Origin: Parasphingorhabdus sp. SCSIO 66989 | Lineage (GTDB): Bacteria; Pseudomonadota; Alphaproteobacteria; Sphingomonadales; Sphingomonadaceae | Direction of reading: 5' to 3' | NCBI RefSeq assembly: GCF_032852305.1 | Contig: NZ_CP136595.1 | Coordinates: 1 to 37,931, forward strand | DNA length: 37,931 bases | Shown here: positions 1 through 7,079 of the stretch, one piece after another | How the letters are laid out: each line of letters begins with the position of its first letter | How positions within the stretch are numbered: the first letter of the stretch is position 1 | Notes under the pieces: model-generated | Seen by the model: the letters and a program-made list of their open reading frames with translations, nothing else | Database searches by the model: none | What the model was told of the DNA's origin: nothing | Position numbers and translations under genes: made by a program

Positions 1-211
1 TCGATCCGATCTGATTGACGCTGGCGCGCCGGGATTGGCACTGGCGCTTGCTGTTGTTCGTTGCGGCGGCGCTGCTCTTTAGCCTGCAACATGGTGATAC
101 GGCCTGTGAGCATATCGTCATGCTGCTCTGGTGTCAGAATGTGGCACAATTCGGTATCATCCAGCGGTTTAGTGCCAACAATCATAGCGATAAGAAATGC
201 ACGAAAAGTCA
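1..211 (-). CDS. Small unknown leading-region protein, cut by the window edge
   Basis: I do not recognise this protein. The start at 211 is set by a strong ribosome site (GAGAGGA) 8 bases upstream, placed just after the previous gene's stop. It runs off base 1 on the minus strand. If the ends are joined it gives 73 residues, ending ...RQSDRIES, with its TGA inside an ATGA overlap with the ATG at 37928. The N-terminus is hydrophobic (FLIAMIVG); the C-terminal half is Gln/Arg-rich and charged. It is the second gene of the cluster headed by repeat copy A, and the overlap implies translational coupling to the next gene. Function unknown. Confidence 0.75.
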
Positions 212-225
212 TGGCGGTCATCCTC

Positions 226-423
226 TCAAAACATGCCAATGGGTTCGATTGATCCGACAATGCCGGTATCGGTGAAAAAGTCGGCGCAATCGGTAAAGTC
301 GTCGTCTTGCTCAAAATGCAGGATGGTGAAGCGCTCATGCGCTAAGTCCTTCGCTGCTTCAAAGCTGTCAGCGGTATCCAGTGTGACCCGCTTGCTGCGT
401 TCCAAGGTGGTAATCTTGAACAT
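226..423 (-). CDS. Small acidic unknown protein, first gene after repeat A
   Basis: This 65-residue protein has no family I recognise. It is acidic, with a FEQDDDFTDCADFF stretch near residues 37-50. A ribosome site (GAAGGAAAAGGA) lies just upstream of the ATG at 423, and the hairpin-rich repeat A ends only 14 bases upstream. It is therefore the first gene expressed behind that element. The next gene starts 14 bases after its stop. The cluster runs on through the plasmid junction to 37306. Position in the inferred leading region suggests a role soon after DNA entry (inference only). Confidence 0.75.
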   Translation of the reverse strand: MFKITTLERSKRVTLDTADSFEAAKDLAHERFTILHFEQDDDFTDCADFFTDTGIVGSIEPIGMF

Positions 424-437
424 TGTCCTTTTCCTTC

Positions 438-1111
438 AAATAGGGGCTTCGCCCGGTTCCAAACATGGAACCGGCGAACGCCCTCCGGGCGACGGATGGG
501 GGAGAATTTTGGAAAGGGGTCGGTTTTTGTGGGGGGCTTCCCGGCTGCAAGAGCCTATCGGAGCTGGTGGGGCATGATCCGCGCAGCGGATCCGGCACAC
601 CTAGCGCAGATTGGTGATGAAGCTGGGGGGAACCGCAAAAACCGCCAAGCGAGGGAGCGCAGCGAGCGAGACGGTCCAGCCCCTCTAAAATTCGGGGGCA
701 AGGCCCCCGCGCCGATGCCGGTTTACCGGCGTCGGGAAACGAAAGACCAGGCGCAAGCGCATGGTCGATCATTACCAGTGCGGCCCTCGGCCGCGCTGTC
801 CGTTTGAGCGGTGATGCCGGGGGCATCATCGCGCCCTGGCTGCGGCTGCGAGGGCATGGCCAGTGATAGAGGCAGCGCCGCTATCGCTGGTCTATGGTCG
901 AGCGGTCGCTTCGCTGCCTAGCAGCATCGGCCCTGTTGCCGATGGCTGCGCGGCGGCGGCGGGTGAATTGCGAGGGAAGCGAGATTTGACCGGCTCGGCC
1001 CGGTCACAATCGAGCGCGCCAAGCAAGAGGGCTGCTTAAGCCCTGATGCGAGAAAAACCCGGCTCGCTCCGGGTGGTTTCGAGCATCGCCGCTACATACG
1101 AAAAGCCCGCC
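438..1111 (-). repeat. Leading-region hairpin repeat, copy A (full length)
   Basis: This is a noncoding element of about 674 bp, repeated at 6143 (truncated), 35587 and 36602. It is an almost unbroken run of stem-loops, for example CCGGTTCC/GGAACCGG, GATCCGC/GCGGATC at 576-592, GGGGGC/GCCCCC, GCGGCC/GGCCGC, GATGCC/GGCATC and GACCGG/CCGGTC. Two long-range stems enclose the centre: 522-532 with 633-643, and 504-510 with 687-693. On the minus strand it starts after a terminator and ends at the ribosome site of the gene at 423, so it occupies the promoter and 5' leader position. An open frame at 368-829 crosses it but is broken by indels in copies C and D. Proposed role: single-strand promoter or structured leader. 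Confidence 0.9.
1052..1074 (-). terminator. Intrinsic terminator inside repeat A
   Basis: On the minus strand, ACCCGG and CCGGGT pair around a 6-base loop, followed by TTTTT. The same hairpin is kept in copies C (36202-36222) and D (37217-37238) and is absent from truncated copy B. It would insulate the cluster behind repeat A from upstream transcription. Confidence 0.65.
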
Positions 1112-1133
1112 TTGCGCTGGGCAAAGCGGGCCT
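1101..1133 (-). terminator. Terminator after the 64-residue gene
   Basis: On the minus strand, GCCCGC pairs with GCGGGC and is followed by TTTT. It sits 15 bases after the stop at 1148 and forms the distal border of repeat A. Together with the hairpin at 1052-1074 it makes a double terminator. Confidence 0.7.
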
Positions 1134-1147
1134 TCGGAGTAAACCGA

Positions 1148-1342
1148 TTATTCCATGATGAATTGCAAGATCGCAATGGCAAGAGCGAGCAGGCCAGCGC
1201 CGGTTGCCATGCCGGTAAAGACTAGGCGATAAGGTTCATACCGCATTTGCTGGTTGCGTTGGTCAATCTCTGCAATATCCCGTTTGATAGACGTGACCTG
1301 TTCAGCAAGATCGAGGTCGAGATTTTCGAATTGTGAAGCCAT
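1148..1342 (-). CDS. Small coiled-coil protein with C-terminal membrane helix
   Basis: A protein of 64 residues. Residues 1-40 are charged and helical (EQVTSIKRDIAEIDQRNQQ), and residues 41-62 form one membrane helix (LVFTGMATGAGLLALAIAIL). The start has an AAAGAGAG ribosome site. It is the last gene before the double terminator and repeat A, just downstream of ssb. The gene at 37306-37611 has the same plan and occupies the same position before repeat D, with a similar junction (LVFTGMATG here, VLFTGIGAV there). They may be diverged paralogues. Function unknown; a small inner-membrane anchor is the safe description. Confidence 0.75.
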   Translation of the reverse strand: MASQFENLDLDLAEQVTSIKRDIAEIDQRNQQMRYEPYRLVFTGMATGAGLLALAIAILQFIME

Positions 1343-1383
1343 GATGCTCTCTTTATAGGATTATGTGCCTTAATGAAAGGTGA

Positions 1384-1403
1384 GGCGGGCCATATGGCCC
1401 GCC
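1384..1403. other. Perfect 20-bp palindrome after ssb
   Basis: GGCGGGCC-AT-AT-GGCCCGCC lies between the ssb stop and the 64-residue gene. It could be a weak terminator or an mRNA-stabilising hairpin; there is no T run on the minus strand. Confidence 0.5.
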
Positions 1404-1409
1404 GTCATC

Positions 1410-1736
1410 TCAGTCCTCCTCTTTCTTCTTCATCGGGGTCAGCACCGCTTGGCTGCGGATAACCAGGTCAGTGCTGTAAACCTTCTGGCCGTCCTTCTCA
1501 TATTCGTTCGGCTCAATCGTGCCTTCGATCTGAACCAGGTCGCCGGGAGTGCGGTTAACCACCCAATCGGCTGATTTCTTGAAGGCGGTCATGTCGATGA
1601 ATTTCTTGCTGGTTTCCCATTCGCCATCATCGTTCTTGCGATTGCTTTCGACAACGACTGTGATGTAAGCAACTCCGTTGCCAGCGTTTATTTTTACCAC
1701 GTTGCCCCGAACTTCAAATTTAGCGATATTCTGCAT
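1410..1736 (-). CDS. ssb: Single-stranded DNA-binding protein
   Basis: This 108-residue OB-fold protein begins MQNIAKFEVRGNVV and carries the SSB-like features VAYITVVVESNRK, ETSKKFIDMTAF and PGDLVQIEGTIEPNEYEKDGQKVYSTDLVI. The open frame continues upstream to 1904, but the ATG at 1736 has an excellent AAGGAGTAAGAAA ribosome site. The protein ends MKKKEED, so it lacks the DDIPF-type acidic tip by which bacterial SSBs recruit partners. It may coat incoming DNA without recruiting the host SSB interactome. ssb is a hallmark of conjugative leading regions (F, ColIb-P9). It is preceded by its own structured leader. Confidence 0.9.
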   Translation of the reverse strand: MQNIAKFEVRGNVVKINAGNGVAYITVVVESNRKNDDGEWETSKKFIDMTAFKKSADWVVNRTPGDLVQIEGTIEPNEYEKDGQKVYSTDLVIRSQAVLTPMKKKEED

Positions 1737-1753
1737 TTTCTTACTCCTTAAAT

Positions 1754-1875
1754 CATCGGGTTCATTCCCGATGCCGTTAGTTTCGGGCGTGGTGAGCGCA
1801 CGCAACAGGAAAAACGGAAGGTTCGGCCCGTAGGGCTGAAAGCCGTAGGCGCTGCAAGCGCCGGTTTTCCTGTTG
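1754..1875 (-). promoter_or_regulatory. Structured leader upstream of ssb
   Basis: This has two parts. CATCGGG/CCCGATG (1754-1773) is a perfect 7-bp hairpin just before the ribosome site. A long stem pairs 1803-1815 with 1861-1875 (CAACAGGAAAA type arms) and encloses smaller hairpins (GCGCTTGCAGCGC and CCGTAGGGC). The sequence is unrelated to repeats A-D but shares the plan: a branched single-strand structure directly before a leading-region gene. It is a candidate single-strand promoter or RNA control element. Confidence 0.5.
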
Positions 1876-2271
1876 AAATGAGGCATAGCCGAATTGTCGT
1901 GCAATGCGAAGCCATGCCCTAAATAGGCATCGGGAGGGAATGAACAGCACCGATGATTGGAGATATGAGTAAGAAAATCAGCCAGTATCGCTTTGATAGT
2001 GTCGGGGTGTGGTAAAGCTGCTGGCTATGGTGTTCTATCACCTTCGTTAGACAATCGTTCGGTAGCGCGAATGGGAATTGAGAAAGGCATGACAGATCGC
2101 CGGGTAAGCAGCGTGTGGCAACCGCTAAGGCGGCAGTGAGATGGGGCTGACGCGGATGAATATGGGAAGGTGCTGCGCCGGTTCATCACATTGGCATGAT
2201 TGCGCGGGCTTGCTGATCGCAGTGTATCGTAAAGAGGCTGTAAGAAGCGGCGCGGCAATTGGCCCGTCTGC
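1876..2271. other. Gene-free stretch between ssb leader and resolvase
   Basis: About 400 bases with no convincing gene. A 16-codon plus-strand frame at 1965-2015 (MSKKISQYRFDSVGVW) has a GGAG ribosome site, but it points against all neighbours and may be a remnant. The minus frame at 2025-2258 has no ribosome site or recognisable domain. The region may carry the ssb promoter or the 3' end of the resolvase transcript. Confidence 0.4.
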
Positions 2272-2871
2272 TCATGTAGGTGAGGGTTTGCGCGTTTTGC
2301 CGTCCAGCTCGTTCAGCCGGTTATAGAGCGTCTGCTTTGAAACGTGCATCAGCTTTGCAACCTGTGCGACTTTGAGCGGCGGTATCTTCGGATCGCTGGG
2401 CCGGATAAGTGCCAGGGCTTCCCGCCATCTGTCATCATCGAGCTTGCGCGGTCGGCCTAGCTGGGTGTTCTTGGCTCTCGCTGCCTCAAGGCCCGCTTTG
2501 GTACGGTCAGATATAAGCTCGCGCTCAAATTGAGCGAGCGCGCCGATGATATGGAAATAGAGACGGCCCGGTGCGGTGGACGTGTCTATTTCCTCGCGCA
2601 ATGAGGCGAAGCCGATATTGCGCTCTCCAAAATCGTCCAGCTCGTCAATGAGCTGTTTTAAGTTGCGGCAAAGCCTGTCGAGCCGCTGCACAACAATGAT
2701 ATCGCCTTCGCGGGCGAAGGCGACCGCTTCTTGCAAGGCTGGTCGATAGACCGCCTTGCCGGAAATGCCATGGTCAGTGAATATCTTTTCACAACCGGCG
2801 TTTTCCAGCTCTCGCACTTGCCCGTCTAGGTTCTGCTCGTCGGTCGAGACGCGGGCATATCCTATCTTCAT
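2272..2871 (-). CDS. Serine recombinase, resolvase/invertase type
   Basis: A protein of 199 residues, normal for a small serine resolvase. The N-terminus MKIGYARVSTDEQNLDGQ contains the catalytic Ser9. The catalytic domain continues with DHGISGKAVYRP, VVQRLDRLCRNL and the long E helix region LAQFERELISDRTKAGLEAAR. A C-terminal helix-turn-helix follows (KVAQVAKLMHVSKQTLYNRL). It is the last gene of the cluster beginning at 3687. No transposase is nearby, so multimer resolution of the plasmid is likelier than transposition. Its crossover site is not obvious; the paired palindromes at 3740-3865 at the head of its cluster are candidates. Confidence 0.92.
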   Translation of the reverse strand: MKIGYARVSTDEQNLDGQVRELENAGCEKIFTDHGISGKAVYRPALQEAVAFAREGDIIVVQRLDRLCRNLKQLIDELDDFGERNIGFASLREEIDTSTAPGRLYFHIIGALAQFERELISDRTKAGLEAARAKNTQLGRPRKLDDDRWREALALIRPSDPKIPPLKVAQVAKLMHVSKQTLYNRLNELDGKTRKPSPT

Positions 2872-2874
2872 CCC

Positions 2875-3117
2875 CTAGCCTTCGTTCACACAGGAACATT
2901 CAATAAAATTTTGCATAAGGGCGGTAATTCCTTTGCGTGTTGGCTTGACCTCCCACGGGTCGATCTCAGCGCTAAGCAATGTCTCAGCAATTTCGGGATC
3001 GTTCTTTAAGGCTCTGATATGTTCTTCTGCTTCTCGTTTTGTGGGAAAAAGTCCCAATTCGTCATGTGAGTTACAGTCACAACGCAATAGATTTTCACAA
3101 CGGCCTCCCAATTCCAT
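2875..3117 (-). CDS. Small Cys-containing unknown protein
   Basis: About 80 residues from the ATG at 3117; a GTG at 3120 is an alternative start. It has Cys pairs near both ends (CENLLRCDC and ECSCVNEG) and a helical centre, KREAEEHIRALKNDPEIAETLL. It overlaps the previous gene's end and is followed by the resolvase after 3 bases, so all are probably one transcript. I do not recognise the family. Metal or disulfide use of the cysteines is possible but unproven. Confidence 0.6.
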   Translation of the reverse strand: MELGGRCENLLRCDCNSHDELGLFPTKREAEEHIRALKNDPEIAETLLSAEIDPWEVKPTRKGITALMQNFIECSCVNEG

Positions 3118-3310
3118 CACATTCTACTAAATCAAATGGCGGCTCGTAGTTGCCGCTAAGGCTCGCCCCGCATGACTCGCATGACTCGCAATGCATTGCA
3201 TCGGTATCGGCGAGGGCGGGGCTATGGCGCTGCATAATCCATTCGCCATCATCCATGAAAGCATCGTCAACCTCGGCAACGCGCTTCATTCGTGCCAGCG
3301 CCGCGCTCAT
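3095..3310 (-). CDS. Small probable zinc-binding protein
   Basis: This 71-residue protein has a CESCESCG cluster near residues 42-49 that could hold a metal. The rest is acidic (VAEVDDAFMDDGEW). Its ATG at 3310 overlaps the upstream stop in an ATGA junction, which supports reality and translational coupling. Family not recognised. Confidence 0.6.
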   Translation of the reverse strand: MSAALARMKRVAEVDDAFMDDGEWIMQRHSPALADTDAMHCESCESCGASLSGNYEPPFDLVECDGIGRPL

Positions 3311-3687
3311 ATCGCGTCTTTACCTACAAATTTTTCGAGGTCTGTAATTTTCCCATCTTCAAAGGCTGCAATTGCAGCTTTTGCCAGATCAAGACATTCG
3401 GCATATTTAAACAGCTCTTTGTTGAAAGGCTGCTCAATCCGCCAATAACCACCACTATCGCCAGAGGGTATATATACGCTTACTACAGGTTCGGTGGTTT
3501 CAGACATAGATACGACCACCATGCTTGATTTAACTATTGCTTCAACAGTATCTCGAAAAAGGCTTTCAATGCGCGATTTTTGAGATTGCCATTGCTCATA
3601 AGATAACTCTGCGGGGATGTTGATAAGAATATCCTTTGAAGCATCACCTACGTGATCTTCGAGGTGGTCAAAGTTGAAAAAATCCAC
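3307..3687 (-). CDS. Unknown acidic protein heading the resolvase cluster
   Basis: A 126-residue soluble protein with a GTG start at 3687 and an AAGGAGA ribosome site 8 bases upstream. It begins with an acidic segment (DFFNFDHLEDHVGDASKD). The middle contains IPAELSYEQWQSQKSRIESLF; the C-terminus is helical (CLDLAKAAIAAFEDG). No catalytic motif is evident. It is the first gene behind two related palindromes at 3740-3865 and overlaps the next gene by 4 bases. Family not recognised. Confidence 0.7.
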   Translation of the reverse strand: MDFFNFDHLEDHVGDASKDILINIPAELSYEQWQSQKSRIESLFRDTVEAIVKSSMVVVSMSETTEPVVSVYIPSGDSGGYWRIEQPFNKELFKYAECLDLAKAAIAAFEDGKITDLEKFVGKDAI

Positions 3688-3739
3688 AAGTTAGTCTCCT
3701 TCAATGCTGATAAGCATATATAGTTCAGCTAGGGAACAG

Positions 3740-3778
3740 AGTCCAATAAATAAAACATCTAGTTTGATTTATTGGACT
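3740..3778. promoter_or_regulatory. Near-perfect 39-bp palindrome, AGTCCAATAAAT arms
   Basis: AGTCCAATAAAT (3740-3751) pairs with ATTTATTGGACT (3767-3778), and AAAC/GTTT extends the symmetry inward. It shares its half-site with the palindrome at 3840-3865. It lies about 50 bases upstream of the gene at 3687. It could be an operator or part of the resolvase res site. Confidence 0.7.
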
Positions 3779-3839
3779 GTTGGGAAAATGCGGTGATCTG
3801 GCAACGCATTTCTGCGGTCTAGCAGCTTGTGGTTGGACT

Positions 3840-3865
3840 GTCCAATAAACGACCGTTTATTGGAC
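3840..3865. promoter_or_regulatory. Perfect 26-bp palindrome, GTCCAATAAACG arms
   Basis: GTCCAATAAACG, AC, CGTTTATTGGAC. It has the same half-site as 3740-3778, about 90 bp centre to centre. It starts 6 bases after the glycosyltransferase stop but has no T run, so it is not a standard terminator. Confidence 0.7.
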
Positions 3866-3870
3866 TCGAT

Positions 3871-4554
3871 TTATAGCGTCTCGTGTTGCATAGGGCCGGT
3901 GTGGCGCAATCCGGGGCCGTGATAGAGATGCAGCGTATAGCCTGCCCGCCGAACCTTGTAGGAAAAGGCTGTGTCCTCACCAAGCTGGTTCTCGGTATCG
4001 AGGCCAAAGGGTGAGAAAAAATCATATTGGTGCTCTTGCTGGGAAAGCGTTTTCAGCAATCGCTGTTGTGCAATCCCCTTGTCTATCATGGCCTGAAAGA
4101 CGGCGCGGTCACATTTGAGAAAGCCGGTGCCGATAGTTTCAACAATGTGGATTGCGTTGGATTCCATCACGCCGGAATTAACCAATGGCCGCGCTTCGTC
4201 AAGGCACCAGTTGAGCGGTAATCCTTCCCTTGCGCGCATATAGAAGCGCTTAATGTCCAGGTGACGGGATGGGAAGTTAGCGCCAACACAGTGATGATCG
4301 TTCTCTATAATGGCTTCCAGCGCATGGATGGTGAAACCAACATCATTGTCGATCATAAGGAGCTGGTCGCAATCTGATGCCAGAAACGATTGTGCCAGCG
4401 TGTTGCGGCTATAGACCAGCATGGCGGATGACGTGTGCTGCATCAGCCATTTGTGCTGTTTGACTGCTAGCCAGTTTGTCAGCGTGACAATAGACTGCAT
4501 GGTGTCGAGTGTAACGCTTCCGGTAGCGCTGGGGATCGCGATAAAGAATTTCAT
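3871..4554 (-). CDS. GT-A fold glycosyltransferase-like protein
   Basis: A protein of 227 residues. The ATG at 4554 overlaps the upstream stop (ATGA) and is preferred over the longer frame. N-terminal MKFFIAIPSATG is a GT-A first strand. QLLMIDNDVGF near residues 64-74 gives the DxD-type metal/nucleotide-sugar motif. Later features are VGANFPSR, a GTGFLKCDRAVF stretch typical of family 2-like enzymes, and GEDTAFSYKVRRAGY near the end. It has no membrane helix or signal peptide, so it is probably cytosolic. It is the last gene of the ArdC cluster. The acceptor is unknown; a role in DNA or host-component modification is speculation based on position. Confidence 0.75.
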   Translation of the reverse strand: MKFFIAIPSATGSVTLDTMQSIVTLTNWLAVKQHKWLMQHTSSAMLVYSRNTLAQSFLASDCDQLLMIDNDVGFTIHALEAIIENDHHCVGANFPSRHLDIKRFYMRAREGLPLNWCLDEARPLVNSGVMESNAIHIVETIGTGFLKCDRAVFQAMIDKGIAQQRLLKTLSQQEHQYDFFSPFGLDTENQLGEDTAFSYKVRRAGYTLHLYHGPGLRHTGPMQHETL

Positions 4555-4763
4555 TGATAGTCTGCCGTTTCGTTGAGCCATTCGACGGCTGCGTTTACCG
4601 TTTCCTCATATTCTTCAAAGCTGCCGATAAGGGCCTGTCCCTGACTGACTACGGTCTGGTCAACATCTTCAATTTCTTGCTGTAGTTTTTGCATCATGGG
4701 TTTCAGCTCGGTGTTGATCTGCTTTATGATCCGGTTGATTGCAGCTCTGCGGCGATTGTTCAT
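4551..4763 (-). CDS. Small helical coiled-coil protein
   Basis: A 70-residue, predominantly helical protein (INRIIKQINTELKPMMQKLQQEIEDVDQ) with a basic N-terminus (MNNRRRAAINR) and an acidic C-terminus. It has ATGA overlaps with ardC upstream and with the glycosyltransferase downstream, so it is translationally coupled to both. Function unknown. Confidence 0.7.
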   Translation of the reverse strand: MNNRRRAAINRIIKQINTELKPMMQKLQQEIEDVDQTVVSQGQALIGSFEEYEETVNAAVEWLNETADYQ

Positions 4764-5659
4764 GCTGCTTTCCTTTCTTCGCTCTGTAGACTGGTGAGAT
4801 AGTCCACCGCCTCGCCTGCCAGCTTTGATGCGCGAAACAGGGCCTTCTTATCGTTTTTCAGAATCGCTATCCAGCTTTTGAGATATTCGGCATGGTCGCT
4901 GCGCGGGTGTTGGGTGATATTGAGCTGGGCGGACAAGAAAGCTGCGCCAAATTCGGCGACCAGCTCTTCACGGGCATAGTCCATTTTGTCCTTGCCAAAC
5001 AGGCCGCGATTGCAGCGCGCTTTATGGCCGGTCCAGTGGGTCAGCTCGTGCAACAGGATGGCGTAATAGCCTTCTCTGGCCTGCTGCTGATCGCCATAGA
5101 ACAGATGGCGGCACGGCATGTTAATATAGTCGTCTGCATAGTTATAGAAAGCTCGGTCCAGTCCGAAAGTGTCATTGTGCTGAATGGCTGCACCAGTGCG
5201 GGCAATAAATGCCTCGGCATGGTCCAATATGTCAGCCTGCCCTATGGTGTCGGGAAGTGGTGAAGCTGGGGCAATCCCCTCCCCTTCATAGCCTGTCACC
5301 TGATCGACATTAAATACCCATGATGCTTTGGCCATGGGATAGAATGATTCAGCACCATTAGGCTCTGTGCGTTTGACCTTCTTATAGAAGATGATCGGCA
5401 CACCTTTAGCGCCTTTCTTTACCTGTGCGCCTTGGTTTGCCCATTGGCGATAGGTTCCCCAAAGCTGCTGGCTGCATTGCTGGCCGTAATACCAGAGCAT
5501 CACAACATTGATCCCGTTATAGCGATTGGTGCTTTCGACATTGAGAGGCATGGTCAAGCCTTGGCGGTGCCAGGGTAGCGGGCAGTTGCCGGTGGCTTCC
5601 TCCATCATGGCTATGATGCTGTCGGTTATCGTCTGGTATATATCGAATTTGCCGCTCAT
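4760..5659 (-). CDS. ardC: ArdC-type antirestriction protein
   Basis: At 299 residues it matches the ArdC family. The N-terminal ssDNA-binding domain carries PWHRQGLTMPLNVESTNRYNGINVVMLW, WGTYRQWANQGAQVKKGAKG and the VFNVDQVTG region. The C-terminal zincin-like domain carries HELTHWTGH (HExxH, about residues 203-211) and a downstream EELVAEFGAAFL that supplies the third metal ligand. ArdC proteins (known from the IncW plasmid pSa) bind single-stranded DNA and protect the incoming strand from restriction. It is the third gene behind repeat copy B and overlaps both neighbours by ATGA. Confidence 0.92.
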   Translation of the reverse strand: MSGKFDIYQTITDSIIAMMEEATGNCPLPWHRQGLTMPLNVESTNRYNGINVVMLWYYGQQCSQQLWGTYRQWANQGAQVKKGAKGVPIIFYKKVKRTEPNGAESFYPMAKASWVFNVDQVTGYEGEGIAPASPLPDTIGQADILDHAEAFIARTGAAIQHNDTFGLDRAFYNYADDYINMPCRHLFYGDQQQAREGYYAILLHELTHWTGHKARCNRGLFGKDKMDYAREELVAEFGAAFLSAQLNITQHPRSDHAEYLKSWIAILKNDKKALFRASKLAGEAVDYLTSLQSEERKAA

Positions 5660-5919
5660 GATGCGTTCCCCTTCCGGGCTGCGTCGAGGATGGCTGCAAC
5701 GTCATCGTTAATCTTGATGCTGTTGCTTTCGATATAGAGCGAATAGCCCTTTCTGCGCCGGTCTATCACGACAATAGGGATAAGCCGCCCGTGATTGTCC
5801 TGCACCAGCCATTGTTCAATGAAATGGTCGGGTGCGAGTTCATGCTGTGACTGGCAAGCAAGAGTGCAACCGGCTTGCCGTAGTTGATCGCGTAAATTGT
5901 CAAAGGCTGTATTGGTCAT
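5656..5919 (-). CDS. Small unknown protein, paralogue of 37683-37928
   Basis: An 87-residue protein. It aligns along its length with the protein at 37683-37928: M-NT-F--LR--LR-AGC at the start, WLV in the middle, GY-L and DVAAIL at the end. This is a duplicated leading-region family. It has a good AAGGAGCC ribosome site and overlaps ardC by ATGA. No domain is recognised; the predicted fold is mixed alpha/beta. Confidence 0.75.
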   Translation of the reverse strand: MTNTAFDNLRDQLRQAGCTLACQSQHELAPDHFIEQWLVQDNHGRLIPIVVIDRRRKGYSLYIESNSIKINDDVAAILDAARKGNAS

Positions 5920-5931
5920 GATTTCGGCTCC

Positions 5932-6120
5932 TTATATCGACGCTGCAATCATCACATATTTGGCGAGCTTGGCCGGTGCTGTGAGTTTGGTTATCCGCCT
6001 TACTTCATGGTAATATTGCTCTGTCATTTCTCTGGCTTCATTGGGGTTAGCTCCGCTTCGCACCAGTGAGCTAATCACCTTTTCCATACGTGCCTGTTCT
6101 GCCTGATCGGTCATTGTCAT
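5932..6120 (-). CDS. Small helical unknown protein, first gene after repeat B
   Basis: 62 residues, mostly helical (EQARMEKVISSLVRSGANPNEAREMTEQYYHEVRRI). The ATG at 6120 follows AAGGACAAGGGA; the ATG at 6114 is an alternative. Repeat B ends about 20 bases upstream, so this is the first gene of the ardC cluster. Function unknown. Confidence 0.7.
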   Translation of the reverse strand: MTMTDQAEQARMEKVISSLVRSGANPNEAREMTEQYYHEVRRITKLTAPAKLAKYVMIAASI

Positions 6121-6142
6121 TTCCCTTGTCCTTCTTCCTTAA

Positions 6143-6552
6143 AAATAGGGGCTTCGCCCGGTTCCAAACATGGAACCGGCGAACGCCCACCGGGCGACGG
6201 GTGGGGGAGAATTTTGGAAAGGGGTCGGTTTTTGCGGGGGGCTTCCCGGCTGCAAGAGCCTATCGGAGCGGGTGGGGCATGATCCGCGTAGCGGATCCGG
6301 CACACCTAGCGCAGATTGGTGATGAAGCTGGGGGGAACCGCAAAAACCGCCAAGCGAGGGAGCGCAGCGAGCGAGACGGTCCAGCCCCTCTAAAATTCGG
6401 GGGCAAGGCCCCCGCGCCGATGCCGGTTTACCGGCGTCGGGAAACAAAAGACCAGGCGCAACGCGCATGGTCGATCATCACCAGTGCGGCCCTGGGCCGC
6501 GCTGTCCTGTTGAGCGGTGATGCCGGGGGCATCATCGCGCCCTGGCTGCGGC
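6143..6552 (-). repeat. Leading-region hairpin repeat, copy B (truncated)
   Basis: This matches the ardC-proximal 410 bp of the A/C/D element and then stops within CTGCGGC. It lacks the distal hairpins and the terminators. The central stem is perfectly Watson-Crick here (GGTTTTTGCGG with CCGCAAAAACC). The remaining part holds both long-range stems, which suggests the functional core lies in this half. The start resembles copy D (CCACCGGGCG) and the middle resembles copy C, a mosaic pattern. It heads the cluster 6120-3871, which includes ardC. Confidence 0.9.
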
Positions 6553-6582
6553 CGTGATGGGATAAGGCAGAGGCCATGCGAT

Positions 6583-7020
6583 CTATGCGGCGTAAATGTC
6601 CTTGAACATTTTTACCGCTCTTTTGGAAGCTGCGGCTGCTTTCAGATAGTAAAACAGCGTTATCCCAAAGAAAGACGTATTCATAATTATCATAATCAAT
6701 ATGCTTATGCCTGAAAGCGGCGCAAAGTATCTGATAGCCAACATAGATATGATAAATGGCACGGAGGCTTTCACCATTAACGATAATATTGCTCTGTAGT
6801 TGGTTGCTGAATGTTTGACTTCAAGCCTTTTGGCCTCTTGGGTGATGTTGATAAACTGCCCGTGCTTTTCCATAACATCTGCGGTTAGCGAAGCTGCATG
6901 TTGGTATCTGTCGGGCAATTGTGCCTCTACGCCATCAAAATAATCAGGCCATGAATCGCCGAAAATATCCTTGGTGAGAGGGTCGTTTTCCACAATGGTC
7001 CAATAGTCGTCTTCTGTCAT
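6583..7020 (-). CDS. Unknown protein with two membrane helices
   Basis: 145 residues from the ATG at 7020, chosen for its AAGGAGGT ribosome site. The N-terminal 75 residues are soluble and acidic (MTEDDYWTIVENDPLTKDIFGDSWPDYF), followed by two membrane helices around residues 80-125 (VPFIISMLAIRYF and ISILIMIIMNTSFFGITLFYYL). The C-terminal tail is basic (ASKRAVKMFKDIY). It lies alone between the leader at 7080-7200 and repeat B. It may be an inner-membrane protein; SLATT-like and effector-type membrane proteins share this plan, but I cannot assign it. Confidence 0.75.
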   Translation of the reverse strand: MTEDDYWTIVENDPLTKDIFGDSWPDYFDGVEAQLPDRYQHAASLTADVMEKHGQFINITQEAKRLEVKHSATNYRAILSLMVKASVPFIISMLAIRYFAPLSGISILIMIIMNTSFFGITLFYYLKAAAASKRAVKMFKDIYAA

Positions 7021-7079
7021 AATTACCTCCTTACCCATGCTTCCTTTTGTGGTGTTTTCGCATCAAGGATCGTCACCCG

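Noticed and set aside
368-829. Long minus-strand open frame through repeat A (also 6139-6468, 35568-35849, 36766-36993)
   Set aside because: The frame is interrupted or shifted in copies C and D while stems are preserved by paired changes, and there is no ribosome site. The repeat is noncoding.
1737-1904. N-terminal extension of SSB
   Set aside because: It translates the structured leader; the ATG at 1736 has a near-ideal ribosome site and begins the OB fold.
1965-2015. 16-codon plus-strand frame with GGAG site
   Set aside because: Opposite to all neighbours and very short; kept only as a possible remnant.
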